Positions 11,536 through 23,110 of a stretch of DNA of 64,000 nt are shown one piece after another. Below the pieces are notes generated by a model. It saw only the letters and a list, made by a program, of their open reading frames with translations. It did no database searches and was not told the origin of the DNA. The number at the start of each line of letters is the position of its first letter. Positions within the stretch are counted from its first letter, which is position 1. The stretch covers positions 128,182,533-128,246,532 of the forward strand of contig OX336393.1 of the NCBI GenBank assembly GCA_946902985.2. The letters run 5' to 3'. Origin of the DNA: Meconema thalassinum. Its lineage: Eukaryota > Arthropoda > Insecta > Orthoptera > Tettigoniidae. A program made the translations under genes and the position numbers.

Positions 11536-12389
11536 TTGCATTTTCTTTTTAAATATCTATGGCCAGAAGTAAGGATAGCTAGCCTAATTCTCTTCACAGC
11601 TCCTGTACTTTATATTTATTGCAATCACCCTGACGCCAGTGGCTTTTATCTGAACTCGCGCTTGACTGCCGGTAGCCAAACAAGATCTGAAAGTTTAGCT
11701 ATAACTAAGCTAACCCCTGTCACCTCTCTCTCGAATGCTATGCTTGTTACCCTCATTTTTATCGTTTATTGCTGTTTTATAAAAAACGGTCGGCTCAATA
11801 GGCTATACATCATTAATAAGGCTCGGATTCGAGCATATTTGCATATTTTTCCTGAATAGTACGCATTTCGACGGTATTTTCACCTCTCTGGGACCAACAG
11901 AATTGAAATGTATCGAGCATATAAATGCATAAAACTGCGGTTTTCAGAATAGAAGCATAAAAATGCATATTCTTATGGTTTTCGTCTAAATAGTTTTTTT
12001 CCGAATTCTCCCCGAATTCGGGCCCTGACCATCCTTAAGTTTCGAAAACAGAAATAATTATTGAAAAGCCTATCTGGTGCGAATAATAGAACAGCAGGTT
12101 TGTAACCTTTCGTGAGGTCATTCTCGTCATTGAAACTTTTATTGACTGATTTATGAAAATCATTCAAAACTGAAAACATAGAAAAATTCTTGTTGTACAG
12201 ACGAATGCAGATCTACTTCATTGACTCGCCTAATTGTTAACATTTTGTAAATGAACTATTAAACTGTAACTTTTATAAGAAAACTTCTCTTATATATATT
12301 TAAAAAGCTTGAATGCGGGTATATTGCAGTGTATCATACATACAATTAGAAAATAAAGATCGTATATAAAGGTATGTTATTGGTTTTTC
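11536..12389. other. unassigned intergenic DNA
   Basis: AT-rich. The phrase gcataaaaatgcat and similar occur near 11925-11970. The open frame at 11536-11859 shows no recognisable motif, and I do not call it a gene. Confidence 0.3.
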
Positions 12390-12414
12390 GTTTCATATTC
12401 CTTTCTATAGTTTT

Positions 12415-12580
12415 TAACGGTGTTTTTCGAGCATCTTCTGCATATTCAACCGCGTATAATGGGGTTTTCGAGCATATCTATCGAACTTATAATGGATTTT
12501 TCGAGCTTATCTATCGAGCATAAAACACATGGTTTTCGAGCATATCTGGAGATTGTATCGAGCATATCGATCCGATCCCT
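12415..12580 (+). repeat. irregular tcgagcatat repeat
   Basis: The phrase ttttcgagcat(at)ct occurs at least five times with spacings of roughly 30-60 bp. It looks like a degenerate tandem block and is non-coding. Confidence 0.5.
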
Positions 12581-12639
12581 ACTCATTAATCATATTACTT
12601 CCCACTGAGAACAGATGTACTGGCTCTGTGAGGAAATTA

Positions 12640-12905
12640 ATGGCAAACTACCTCACCCGTGGGCGACCTGCGCGTCGGGATGAGAGATGGAATGGATGAA
12701 GATAAAAGAAACTGGGCAAGGATGTGGAAGGAAGCGGCCGTGGCCTGTTAGATGGTACCGTCCCAGCATTTGCCTGGTACTGAAATTGGGAAACCACGGA
12801 AAACCATTTCAAGGACGGCCGACGGTGGGGATCGAACCCATGTGCCTACCGAGTCAGCAGAGAGCTTGGCGCCATGACCTAAGGCTGCGCTTTAGCGAGC
12901 GTAGC
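12640..12905. mobile_element. decayed SINE fragments
   Basis: The segment combines cccgtgggcgacctgc (shared with family D near 657) with gcatttgcctggtactg and a B-box-like ggggatcgaaccc. The second part resembles family E. It appears to be a chimera or two adjacent fragments. Confidence 0.45.
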
Positions 12906-12927
12906 GTCTACTGTCGGTAGTTTGGGA

Positions 12928-13270
12928 AATTAAGAAGTAACATCGGAACATACAGTAGAAAACAATAAGGAAAAGAAGATTGATGTTTCTTGGACATATT
13001 TACAGAATGGATGACAATAGACTAACTAAACGAATTTTCAAATATATTTGAGAAAATAAATCAACCTCCGCCAGGATTCAAGAAGTAAATAAAGATCTGG
13101 AAAGGAACAACATAACAGAAGAAGAATTATTGAAAAGAGAGGTTTTTAGAACGAAAGTCTTGCAACTGGAAGGGTTCCAAGGGAGGAAGGAAAAGACAAG
13201 ATGTTCAGTAAAGAACATATAGCCTACTTTCTCCTAAATGTATGAGTATAGTTATAACTCGTTGTTATTA
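12928..13270 (+). pseudogene. LINE 3' fragment
   Basis: It encodes, with stops, the same RT C-terminal region as 1390-1700: the aggaaaagaagattgatgtt segment, then a kkny/ERFLERK-like tail. The last 75 bp (ttcagtaaagaacatatagc onward) recur at 56697-56770, so that sequence is probably the shared 3' end of this LINE family or a separate repeat. Confidence 0.6.
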
Positions 13271-13430
13271 TCAAAGAGCATAATAGAACTATTCTTTGTT
13301 GAAGACCTTAGAAACGATTTACCTCTACCAAACGCCACAACCTAGATAAAAACTGCTACCATCATTGAAGAAAGAAAGAAAGATAAGAAGTATCTAAAGA
13401 ATGTTATGGATCTGGAGACATAATCGACCG

Positions 13431-13647
13431 GACTGGCGGCGTGGCTCAGCGGTAACGTTCTCGCTTGCTGGACCGTATGTTTCAGGTTCGTATCCTGGCG
13501 CAGTCAGCTGGCATTTGAGGGTGCACAAATGCGAGGGAGCCGTGTTAGTAGATTTACTGGCACGTTAAAGATCCCCTTCGGGACAAAATTCTGGCACCCC
13601 GGCGTCTCTAAAAGCAACAGTAGTTAAAAGGGACGTAAAACCAATAA

Positions 13648-13709
<62 letters not shown>
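13431..13709 (+). mobile_element. tRNA-derived SINE (family F), best copy
   Basis: The head has an A box (gtggctcagcggtaa) and a B box (ggttcgtatcc). The body is typical of the family (gggtgcacaaatgcgaggga, ccccggcgtctctaaaa), and the tail is a pure (ATT)n microsatellite at 13648-13709. It is about 280 bp long and non-coding. RNA polymerase III promoters of this kind drive SINE transcription in known families. Confidence 0.85.
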
Positions 13710-13710
<1 letters not shown>

Positions 13711-13934
13711 ATAATCGGCCTGACGCGGGCAACATCCAACTTTGAGTTGAGGCATGTCTTTACACGTCTGGCTGCGTATGACTTTCACAACCCTAATTGA
13801 ATTAACAAATCTTTCCATGACCCTACAGAGACGTGTGTATACCAACTATGTGGATATTTTCGATTGCTATTTGGCTGAAATAGAAGTATTAATTAATATC
13901 CTGAACTAGCACCAACGGTAGAGTTCAGATACTA

Positions 13935-14254
13935 TGTGAAATCGTTTTGTTCTTTACTTCAATTAACACTGTCATTGTTGGCCATCTGGAAATTAAACTG
14001 AAACAGTATTATCTGCATGTGTACCAATTTTGGAATAGCTTCCATGCATACCTTGCGAGATATCCAACATGGAGCTCAAATTTCTAGTGCGTTTTTTCAG
14101 CAGTTGGTAGCACTGACATCATTTTCAAATATGGTCGTGAGATATTCCGGTGCACATCTTTACTCATACTAAATTTGGTTTTGATTGCTGCAGCCGTTTT
14201 GGAGTTGATAGGGGTGGACACACACACACAGCCAGCCAGACAGACAGACAGAAG

Positions 14255-14288
<34 letters not shown>

Positions 14289-14369
14289 TAGACACACATT
14301 TTCCCGGATCGATCTCATAAGTCTACTTTTTCCTCATTTTTGCAAAATGTGAAAAGTAGGCTAATAATA
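13935..14369 (+). mobile_element. element Z ending in the shared hairpin module
   Basis: A non-coding body ends with ttgataggggtggacac, a (CA)/(CAGA)n microsatellite at 14217-14290, then ttttcccgg and gatctcataagtctac. A terminal hairpin (14320-14362) and an aata repeat tail follow. The hairpin and the gatctcataag box are the same as those ending families X and Y, although the bodies differ. The A-rich tail suits a non-LTR or SINE-like mechanism. Confidence 0.65.
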
Positions 14370-15595
14370 AATAAATAAATACCCAAGAATATTATTGGTC
14401 CTAAGTTATTAACGTTACTTATAAGCACTTACTTGTGAAATACACAGTATATGCTCTAGATTACAAATTTCTATTTCTGACAGGGTTACAAAAATGTTGT
14501 ATCGAGGAAACGTAATTTAAAGATAGCTGAGAAACTGGGATAGCTTTGGTTTTAGGACGGAGTATATAGTTAGTAAGTTAGTTAGTTATTGAGGTTTTAA
14601 CTCTTTCAGGTTAGATGGTGCAAAAAATGAACCACCAGTGTCAACGCTTCAATGCATGGTGGTACACTCTCTGTACCACGCTGTATTGTGATGCTACTAG
14701 TTTCTAGGTGGTACTAGTTACTTCTTCCCCTCCATTTTGTGTTAAGTGGCTATTGTCCGTTGTCATGCGCACAGAGCTTTTTGTCTCAAGGGTCACAATT
14801 CCAGTCAAATTCATGTGCTGGAAAGGGGTGGAACAGCGAGGTCATCTGCCCCCTGGAGTACACTAACACCCGTTTTGTTTCCTTAAAAAATATTTTAAGT
14901 CTATTGTCTAAGAGAACATAAAACAAATAAAATGAAAGACAATGCAGTACCGGTACTGATACTTACACTGTATTTTTACAACCAAAGAAAACATATTTCC
15001 CTACACCTCCTTCCCCTTAAAATACGTGCAATGATCTCAAAGATTCTCCCTATGTCAACGAACTATATATTGTTGTAATTGGAAATGAAAGGTGAAAGGT
15101 TTGACCTGAAAGTAAAAATTGCTATTTTTAGTCGTTCTACACTTCCCAGTTCCCTCAAGTTCAACGTACTTCATTCGTCAAATACGTCGCTATTCGAATG
15201 CACTGGTTTCAAACTTCGATGAGTGACTCTGGTGAGTGCCTTCATCGAGACCAGACGCTACAAGGATCAGTTTCTAAAACCAGATAGGCCTAAGTTAGCC
15301 TTACTTTATTCCATTTAGTAATGTGTATCATAGTGTATTCGCCACATCGAGATGTTACAATGCAATTAGGCTACTAGTTTAAATAGGAACGGTTGACTTA
15401 TAACATAAATAATCAAATAATGAAGACAACATAACTTCTGAAGTCATTCACAATAACAATTCAATTGATCACTTAAACCACATTAATATTAAAAGTAACG
15501 CAACAACCATAGAAGTGAAATATACTGTCTGTAAATACGTTTGACGTGTTAGACAATCTTTTACAAGCGTAGGTGATCCAAACGTTGCATATAAA
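14370..15595. other. unassigned intergenic DNA
   Basis: No element or gene is recognised. The short open frame at 14739-14921 has no motif. Confidence 0.3.
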
Positions 15596-15599
15596 TATA

Positions 15600-15745
15600 T
15601 TTGTGTTTAATTGTAATTCATAAACATCGTATACTAATTAAGCCTAAGTGAATAGGATCTGAAGATGAACGCTTGACGTTTGAATCAGGGCATTCAATTA
15701 AGTACCCCATTTTGTACTTAAAGGCGTGTTAGTTTCTAATAATAG
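15600..15745 (+). repeat. Penelope-like or ribozyme-like tail, decayed copy
   Basis: It contains CTGAAGA at 15659-15665, a 16-nt spacer and GAAT at 15682-15685, then caattaagtac. The layout and flanks match the better copy at 60745-60900, which has CTGATGA, 16 nt and GAAA. In hammerhead ribozymes CUGANGA and GAAA are the two core strands. Here the second strand is mutated. Confidence 0.45.
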
Positions 15746-16738
15746 GCTACCTCGATTTTTAACCCAGTTTCATTTATAACAAATAGGCTTATGAGATCAC
15801 CTTTTGTCCGTGTGTGTGTCCGTAATGACTTCTAAACGGCTGGAGCGATTTCAATGAAACTCGGTAAGGTCTTAGTACTAATTTGGCCAACCCTGACTTT
15901 GCCCTTCAAATATTATTACGTCTCACCAATACAACACGGCGGCTGTGCAAAATATTTCAACTGTATTCTATATCTCCTAAACTATTACTGATATCACTCT
16001 GAAATTTTGCACGGTAATAAAGTGTACTACTGGAAGTTCACCTATGAGACTTACAAAAACCTGTTAACTACAAAACCAACATGGCGGCAAAGCGAAGTTG
16101 AAACTTTTATCGTGATTTAACCATCCAAATAAAATGAAACTTGATACAGGAAATGTTTTTGCACATTGTAATGCCTTGGCATCTAATTTAGTTCACCTGT
16201 TTACGTAACCTTAAGATGGTGACTATGGGAAATATTTCACCGGCATTCTATATCTCCGAAACTATTACCGATATCACCCTGACATTTTGTACGGTGATAC
16301 CGGGCACTACTGAAATTTCACTTATGAAACTTTCAAAAACCTGTTAACTACAAAACGAACATGGCGGCCAAGCAAAGTTTAAACTTTTAAATAGACTTTT
16401 CTCGTGACTTAACCTTTCAAACGCAGTGAAACTTGGTACAGATGTTTAAACACATTGTAATGCACTGGCATTTAATTTCGTTCAATTTTCTACATAACCT
16501 CAAGATGGCGGCTGTGCGAAATATTTCACTGGCATTCTATATCTCCGAAACTATTACCGATATCACCCTGAAATTTTGTACGGTGATACCGGGCACTACT
16601 AGAAGTTCAGCTATGATGCTTCCAAAAACCTGTAAAATACAAAACGAACATGGCGGCTAGCGAAGGTGAAACATTTTAATAGACTTTTAACCATCTGATC
16701 GTAGTGAAGTATGGTACGGTAATGTTTACTAGAGGACC

Positions 16739-16758
16739 CATGCGAGAAATCTCGCATG
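16739..16758. other. perfect 8-bp hairpin near LINE 3' end
   Basis: The arms catgcgag and ctcgcatg flank a 4-nt loop (aaat). It lies within 12 bp of the inferred insertion boundary of the minus-strand LINE, so it would sit at the extreme 3' end of its RNA. That is where many LINEs carry the structure their RT recognises. Confidence 0.6.
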
Positions 16759-17905
16759 TTCATAAAGCACACTTTCCCCAATAGGTTTATAATGAGGCAC
16801 TTAAGGAGAAAGGTTGTTATGTTTATATTTCAACCAAATGATTATGGAACACTATTTACATTTCAGTTAGAATTCCAAGTTCTACGTTCCCTAACTCAAG
16901 AAGGCAATCACTGAAAATTGGATCATCAAAACACTCATCGGTTATTCGATATGTATGAAATTATACGATTTGAGCACCCATTCCTTTGATTTACTGCTTC
17001 TGAAATCCATGCAAAATGATAAAGAAAAGACCTCAGAATGTTAAAATGACATGCAACAGGCGTCACAGCGGCCAAAATGTAAAGTGGACAGCAATTATGG
17101 AGCGTATTTTCCTACGGCAACAGTATCTGCAAATCGCTCACTTCATACGTTTTTAAAAGTCATTTTTTAAAGAAATTATAGATATTTATGAAATTAATTA
17201 ATAGTATAATTGAGTACGAAAGTGCATTTGGAATAAATACATCATAGGCTAATATCACAAACACTGTCAGATGAGAAGTTAAATAAATAGACCAGCGGGG
17301 CATGGTTTCCACCGGCCTCCACCACAAACCGCGCTCGAGACCCGGATCCCACCAACCCAGCGACCAGTGCGCGCCCCACATTACATGATCCTTGGTCTGT
17401 GATCGATATCATAATAATAAAGGAACTGCGGAAAAATGTGCATTACATTTTCGAGTACTCCAATAAGGACAGTGTTCTCTTAGAGCATTTACTAAAATGA
17501 TATCGACCACACTGTTTAGCACATAATATGCACACACACTGCACAGAAGGTTCATGAAAGCCACGCCGCACGCACAGCTTATGATGGAAGCCGTGCACAG
17601 CAAGTCTATTCAGAGCACTCCTCATTTCATTGTTCGGTTCAGTCCAATTTCTCTGAGACATGGCATGAGTCCCATAGAATTCTATGTCGATTTCCGCTCA
17701 CTTTCTTTGTCTCATCCTTAGGAATTCCTATTCCTGTCCAGTAGAAGGCAACTGCAATCGAGATCTTAAGTCTTCAACAAGAAAAGTTTCCCTGGCAAGT
17801 TCATAAACAAGTCGGGAATGCGTGTATTTTGATACCCAGGGTAGCCTTTAAGTATCGCGCTTTGACTTTTTCAATTGATCTGAGATCGCTCAAGCTTAAT
17901 TTATC

Positions 17906-18914
17906 CTAGACTATGTCTAACCCATATGTGAGGATCGGAACAATCTTGGCATCAAAGAGTGCTAAGGCGCATTTCAGTGAAAGTCGAGATATGTTTCTAA
18001 TATTGAAAATAGCTTTAGTGGCCGACGCCACCCGCTGTTTTATGTGAATCCTGAAGGATTGCATGCTAGTTTGTAGAGTCAAGCCTAGATATGTGAAGCT
18101 ATTTACAATTTGAAGGGGAGTTTGTTTCAAAATTATACTGTCGTCCTTAGACGCTCGTCCGCCTTTCCTGAAGATCATATATTTCGTTTTCTCGACGTTA
18201 ACCTGCAAATCTTTTTTAAACGCCCATACCTCCAGAGAGGAAACAGCCGATTGTAGCTCACTGATGTCACGGGAGCCCAGAACCATATCATCCGCATAAA
18301 TGTACAGTTTTATTTCCGGTGAGTCTTCTTTAATCACTCGAACAACATCGTGGGTTGCGACGTTAAAAAGAAAGGGACTCAGAGGGTCACCCCTGAAGTA
18401 CGCCATTTGTTTGCAATATCTCTTTCGATACTGTCACATTGTCAGAGATTTGAACGTAGTTACTCCTTAATATATTATGGATCAGGATTGTGAGTGGTTT
18501 GTTGTCCTTCACCAACTCATCTAGTTTCGAGGAAATTATGACCTGGTTTAAGTTGTCGAAAGCCTTTGTAAATTCAATGAAAACTGCGTGAAATTTTCCT
18601 CGTGGTGATTTAAGGGCGTTTTCAACATCATCCTTGAGATTTTTAATGGCCTGAATTGTACTCCTCCCCCTTCTAAATCCAAATTGCTCTTCTGGTATCT
18701 TACTATCAATTTCATCGGTGAGCCGTTTTGCCACAAGTTTAGTGAGCACTTTGAGAAGAGTATTTTCAAACGCGATCCCTCTATAGGGATAGGAGTCAAA
18801 CTGGTCTCCTTTCCCCTTATAGAGCATCTTCAATGTTGACAGTTTCCACGTGGAAGGAACGTCTCCTGATCTCAAACAATGATTCATTAAATTTGTAAAT
18901 ACCGGTAATAGCAC
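17906..18914 (-). pseudogene. LINE reverse transcriptase, two frames
   Basis: The finger and palm motifs lie in frame 18914-18387 (from PVFTNLMNHC through FGFRRGRST to the palm strand FIEFTKAFDNL). The YADD catalytic box and thumb lie in frame 18406-17906. One frameshift near 18387-18406 separates the upstream part from GDPLSPFLFN. In FIEFTKAFD the usual first catalytic Asp (F-x-D-x-x-K-A-F-D) reads Glu, which is a further sign of decay. Confidence 0.85.
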
Positions 18915-19065
18915 GGTACCTGCTGTTTTAATGTGCTCATTAAAGATGCCATCAGGCCCAGACGCTTTTCCGTACTACGAATCTCATCTGGTGTGAACAA
19001 GGGGATAGCAGTGCCATCTTGTTCAGATGGTTTCATTTGGAATGCTGTTAAGATTCCCTTCTGAT

Positions 19066-19962
19066 TTAATATGGCAGTGAAGTGTTGCTCCCAAATAGTC
19101 TACTCATGTCAATTTTCCCAACCATTTGCGTTTTCCTTGGTGTTAATGCTAAGTAAGGGTTCGCTTTCGCATTCTCCAACATTTTGGCCGCCTCAAGTTC
19201 AATCAAGCCCTTTCGGGTCTTCTTGAGTAATTCCTTATAATTCTTCCTCAAAGTGCCGTATATATTATCTAGGTCCTCATGTCTATTGCTTGCTCGCGCT
19301 ACGTGAAGGGCCTGTAATACTCGTTTTCTCTCGAAATAGCAGGTGTGGTTAAACCAGTTCTGTGATTTTCGTTCGCGAAATAGTGGAACTGATGATTTAA
19401 TAATGTCCTCAAGGGCAGAGGCGGCAGAGTCAAGATCACTTGCTTCAATTCTATTGTTAAAGTGAATTAACTTGTTGGTATTTTGAGTCAGTAGGCTTTC
19501 ATTCAGTTTACGTGAAATGTTTAGGACGCGTTTTGACTCTATCTTGAGTAGTGTACGAGCAGCCACAGTAAAGTGCGCTACAACAGGGCAATGCTTTTTA
19601 AGTGGAGCTTCGGAGCTGGAATAACACACCTTATATTCGGACAAATCGATCCCAGCACCCTTGAAGAAAATTAAGTCTATCGTATTTGAGCCGTTGCATG
19701 CGAAATATGTTCTGTCCGCCGCTTTGTTAACAAGAGTGTATCCTTCTTCCGCCATCAACTGCAGTAGTACATGTTTCCTATGGTTGTCAGTATCTACTCT
19801 GTAGTTGAAATCTCCTGCAATGATAATATTACTCCCGGGATGCGTTTTTCCTAGTGAAATCATAATTGCTGCTATAATATCTTCTGGGAGTGTTGATGGA
19901 TCGATGTATATGCCTATTATTGTTAAGCTGGCTGATTGGAGGATTGTGAAATTAGAGTGCAA
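19066..19962 (-). pseudogene. LINE endonuclease domain, C-terminal part
   Basis: This 298-residue open frame starts within the domain because the element is 5'-truncated. Visible APE-family landmarks are GDFN (residues ~51-54), a TIDLIFF segment (~93-99) and HCPVVAHF (~122-129). The last matches the catalytic SDH region, but lysine replaces the Asp that normally precedes His. The rest is the linker to RT. This enzyme family nicks target DNA to prime reverse transcription. The frame stops before RT because of frame disruption near 19060-18920. Confidence 0.75.
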
Positions 19963-20452
19963 TTCGTCACTGCTAGTGTTTATTCTCTTTCATTTGAATG
20001 CTCATTATTGTCACGATCGGTCGCTTGTGAGCGCCGCAGGAGGGATCTATACTACTGAAATAATATATATGATGATACACATTGTAATGCATTGGCATCT
20101 AATTTAATTCAATTGTTCACATAAACTGAAGATGGCGGCTGTGCGCATTTTTAAAATTGAGTTTTTGTTTCTTGTGTATTAAACATGCGCTCGAAGTGAA
20201 CGTTTGAATAATGAACCTACGCAAAAATCGTCATCTAATAGTACATAACTCTATGGCCTACAAATATAAAAAAGCAACATGGCGACCAACCAAAATATTT
20301 AGACGTTTCTTAATGTCTACGAATATATTACAGCAATCGAACTGAAATATTGTATGTTGAGAGAGACAATTAACATAAGTAGGATATATGCAAATAGGCT
20401 GTATAGTTCTTCACGGAACTACTTGTTTTCTTTTCTGGACAGGGTATGTAAA

Positions 20453-21253
20453 TACGAAGGGCGCACTATATTGTTTTACACTTCATTCTTTTCTACCCAA
20501 ATAAAGTACACTACGCATCAGTTGTTACGTCCACCTTCTCAACATAATCTCCTGGTAACTTTATGCACTTTTGCCATCGATGTGTCAGTCTCTCCAAACC
20601 TTCCTGAAACCATTCTGCCTGAGTGCTGCGTACCCATTTCTTGACAGCTGTGTCCAGTTCTGCAAAACGGCGACCATGCAATGGAAGTATAGGGGCAGTC
20701 CACCGTCAAAGAAATGTCGAACAGTGCCATCAGTTGGCAAACAAATGGTGACAGTGTTTTGGGACACAAGGGGAATCATCTTCATTGACTGGCTGGAATT
20801 GGGGGCCACAATTAACAGTGCAGTATATGTGGCAACCATTAAGCACTTACGTCGTACCATTCAAACTAAGTGGCCAGGAAAAATGGGCTAAAGGTGTGCT
20901 TCTGCAACATGACAATGCCCGCCCCCACACTGGCCGAGAGACCACCGGTGCCATTGGCCAAACAGGATTCACGGTGCTGCCACACCCACCATACTCTCCC
21001 GACTTGGCACCGAGTGATTATCAACTGTTCGGGAACATGAAGAAACCCCTGGACACAGCTGTCTAGGCATGGGTGAGCAGCACTCCGAAAGAATGGTTTC
21101 ATGAATGTCTGGAGAGATTGATACATCGATGATAAAAGTGCATATAGTTACAAGGAGGGTATGTTGAGAAGGTGGAAGTAACAACTGATGAGTAATATAC
21201 TTCATTTGGGTAGAAAAAAATAAAGTATAAAACAATATAGTACTCCCCTCGTA
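20453..21253 (+). mobile_element. mariner-like transposon with ~200-bp inverted arms
   Basis: Both ends carry TA followed by an inverted repeat: the left side starts tacgaagggcgcactatatt and the right side ends aatatagtactcccctcgta. The arms extend inwards to about 20657 and 21049, far longer than the ~30-bp repeats usual for mariner. The left arm, read on the minus strand, encodes the C-terminal end of a transposase (RWQKCIKLPGDYVEK), and the right arm encodes a decayed version of the same end. The left arm is therefore an inverted copy of the element's own 3' end. The N-terminal DNA-binding part of the transposase is absent. Confidence 0.8.
20670..21125 (+). pseudogene. mariner transposase, truncated and frameshifted
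   Basis: The catalytic part is recognisable: VTVFWDTRG (first Asp), then LLQHDNARPHT (second Asp) and YSPDLAPSDYQLF (third Asp). There are 34 residues between the last two Asps, which is the D34D signature of the mariner family. The first block is in the frame ending at 20891 and the second in the frame ending at 21066, so a frameshift lies near 20870-20890. The N-terminal helix-turn-helix region (~150 residues) is missing. In intact relatives this enzyme cuts and pastes the transposon at TA dinucleotides. Confidence 0.85.
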
Positions 21254-21312
21254 ATTGTTTCCCGCCTAATGTAATTGGACACGATTTATGTTAACTGACT
21301 GGGAATCTTTCT

Positions 21313-21382
<70 letters not shown>
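21313..21382 (+). repeat. (AAT)n microsatellite
   Basis: About 23 uninterrupted AAT units. It precedes a LINE 3' fragment and is the first of several AAT tracts at element boundaries in this region. Confidence 0.95.
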
Positions 21383-21385
<3 letters not shown>

Positions 21386-22023
21386 AAGACACATAGTGTC
21401 TACAACAAAAAATGTCTGTCCACATTCACTAAACTTCGTCATTACAACACGGTTATTAAACCTGAGGTGCTTTATGCTAGTGAGACGTTGACGTTACACA
21501 CTAAGGGCGACTTGGAAATAATCCTCACAGAGGAAAGAAAAATAATAAGGAAAAAATTGGACCAAAGCACACAGATGAAGGATACAGGCTTCACTCCAGA
21601 GACGCCACAGAGAAATTGTCCAACCTCGCAGCAGACATCAGAAAGAGGCGACTAAAATTTTACGGCCACATCAACAGACTCCCACAAACCAGACTCACCA
21701 ACAAAATTCTTAGTTACATACAGCGGTTCAAGATTACTACACCCTGGATGAAGCAAGTCAAAATTGATCTAGTAAAAGCACAGGTCGACCCAGAATACGT
21801 CATAGACGAAAGCGTATTTAGACACAAAGTATACAAGTGGGAAGTGTTGTCAGAGAGAGCTGCACCTACAGCCCAAAGACCAAAGTGGACCGAAGAAAGG
21901 AAGAGGGCCTTTAGTGCACGAATGAAAGAGTACTGGAAAAACAGGAAGAACAAAAAGTCATGTTTGCTTATCGTGGTCTAATAGGCATGTAACGCGTAAA
22001 ATAATAATAATAATAATAATAAT
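21383..22023 (+). pseudogene. LINE 3' fragment with (AAT)n tail
   Basis: Broken frames encode an RT C-terminal domain: VIKPEVLYASETLTLHTKG near 21450-21505, then RKRRLKFYGHINRLPQTRLT near 21640-21700, then a basic tail with KWTEERKRAFSARMKEYWKN near 21890-21945. The fragment ends with cttatcgtggtc and an (AAT)n tract at 22001-22023. The longest frame is 21616-21981. The same domain in related fragments at 1390, 12930, 22365 and 31190-31640 indicates a successful LINE family now mostly present as dead 3' ends. Confidence 0.75.
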
Positions 22024-22349
22024 GAACTGAAAATCCACAGCCTGCTTCCAGTCTCCGACCGGGTTAGGAATGGAATGAATGAAGCCCCTATCTAGCGGCG
22101 AGGATATGGACTGTGCCGGCTGCCGAGGCCAGACGCACTCCTCTGGGGCAATGATTAAATGAATGACAAATGAAATGATAGTGGAGAGTGTTGCTGGAAT
22201 GAAATTTTGACAGGGAAACCGGAGTACCCGGAGAAAAACCTGTCTGCCTCCGTTCTGTCCAGCACAGATCTCACATGGAGTGACCGGGATTTGAACCACG
22301 GACCCAGCGGTGAGAGGCCGGCGTGCTGCAGCCTAAGCCACGGAGGCTT
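22024..22349 (-). mobile_element. tRNA-derived SINE (family G) inserted in an AAT tract
   Basis: The minus-strand head near 22270-22345 has an A-box-like stretch (gtggcttaggctgc) and a B box (ggttcaaatccc). The body matches the copy at 54162-54496 almost throughout. AAT repeats flank both ends, consistent with insertion into the LINE's (AAT)n tail. Confidence 0.8.
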
Positions 22350-22364
22350 CAATAATAATAATAA

Positions 22365-22742
22365 TATACGGTCATATACGACGGATGGTCGAATCCCGAT
22401 GGACGAAACGTATCTTCAGTATATTCGACTCAAAACCAAAAACTACAATGCCGTGGTATGTTAACGTCCAGAAGGATCTGAAATAAATGGGGATACGAGC
22501 AGAAGATGCACGAGACCGAAATCTTTATAGAGCAGCCATCAAGACGTTTGCGTCTTTCCGGGATTAAAAACGGACAACTGGTGCGAAATGGACAGAAGAA
22601 CGTCGTGCTAAACGCAGTGAGCTCATGAAGACAATGTGGATCAAGCGAAAAATGAACAAATGCCAGAATGTAAAATGAGGCTTATCGTGGTCCCTAGTTG
22701 GCTGATTAGCGAAATTGAATGAATGAATAATAATAATAATAA
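22365..22742 (+). pseudogene. second LINE 3' fragment with (AAT)n tail
   Basis: Broken frames include KWTEERRAKRSELMKTMW near 22590-22645, homologous to the C-terminal tail at 21890. The fragment ends with cttatcgtggtcc and an AAT tract at 22727-22742, against which the next element begins. Confidence 0.65.
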
Positions 22743-23110
22743 TCCGCCTCGAGGAGGACGTAGAGCTGACTACGACCGGACGGGTCCACAGGTGGCGGAT
22801 AGTGGATCGCCCTCTAGATATGGAGGGTAGCTGCGACATAAGCAGGTCAACCTGACGAATAAGCAGTTCCGGACCAACAGCGGCATTGCTAACAGGATGT
22901 GGTGGGTCTGTGGATGGCACCACAGTCTCTATAAAATGCCACATATATCCAAAGACAGCAATGTGACAAGGCGAGTCAGTGCCGCCATAAGCACTAGCCA
23001 ACAGCGTCTGTACTCCATGTTAGGGACGGCTGTGAAAGGCGTCTGTACCCCATGTTAGGGGCGGCCTAAATTAAATCCTGGCAGTAGGTATAAAACGCAA
23101 CCCATTGATA

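Larger units (their letters stand above)
16729..20075 (-). pseudogene. APE-type LINE retrotransposon, 5'-truncated and frameshifted
   Basis: On the minus strand the order is endonuclease, then reverse transcriptase, then a zinc knuckle. The frame 19962-19066 carries the C-terminal half of an APE endonuclease (IIAGDFNYRVD, NTIDLIFF, HCPVVAHF). Frames 18914-18387 and 18406-17906 carry RT motifs (QFGFRRGRST, AVFIEFTKAFD, GDPLSPFLFN, the catalytic YADDM and FTYLGLTL). The second RT frame is shifted from the first near 18400. Near 17500-17600 a Cys/His knuckle (CILCAKQCGRYHFSKC) marks the usual C-terminus. The region below about 17160 would be the 3' UTR. The whole unit lies inside a family X monomer. 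Several frame breaks make it non-functional. The clade (Jockey, CR1 or relative) is not resolved. Confidence 0.85.
15775..20426 (-). mobile_element. family X element, copy (ii), split by a LINE
   Basis: The low-coordinate end carries the aaataggcttatgagatcacc module and a gtgtgtgtgt stretch followed by ctggagcgatttcaatgaaa. Read on the minus strand this resembles the 3' end common to insect LINEs and SINEs. Internal monomers of 280-290 bp are phased by gatggcggctgtgcg-like sites at about 15935, 16215 and 16504, continuing at 20131. The high-coordinate end is agttcttcacggaact plus acttgt. The monomer is interrupted after aatgttta at 16728 and resumes at tacacattg at 20076, which shows a later LINE insertion. 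Confidence 0.75.

Noticed and set aside
13624..13845. Frame with a long poly-isoleucine run
   Set aside because: It is translated from the (ATT)n tail of a SINE. The poly-Asn frame at 21288 is likewise from (AAT)n.
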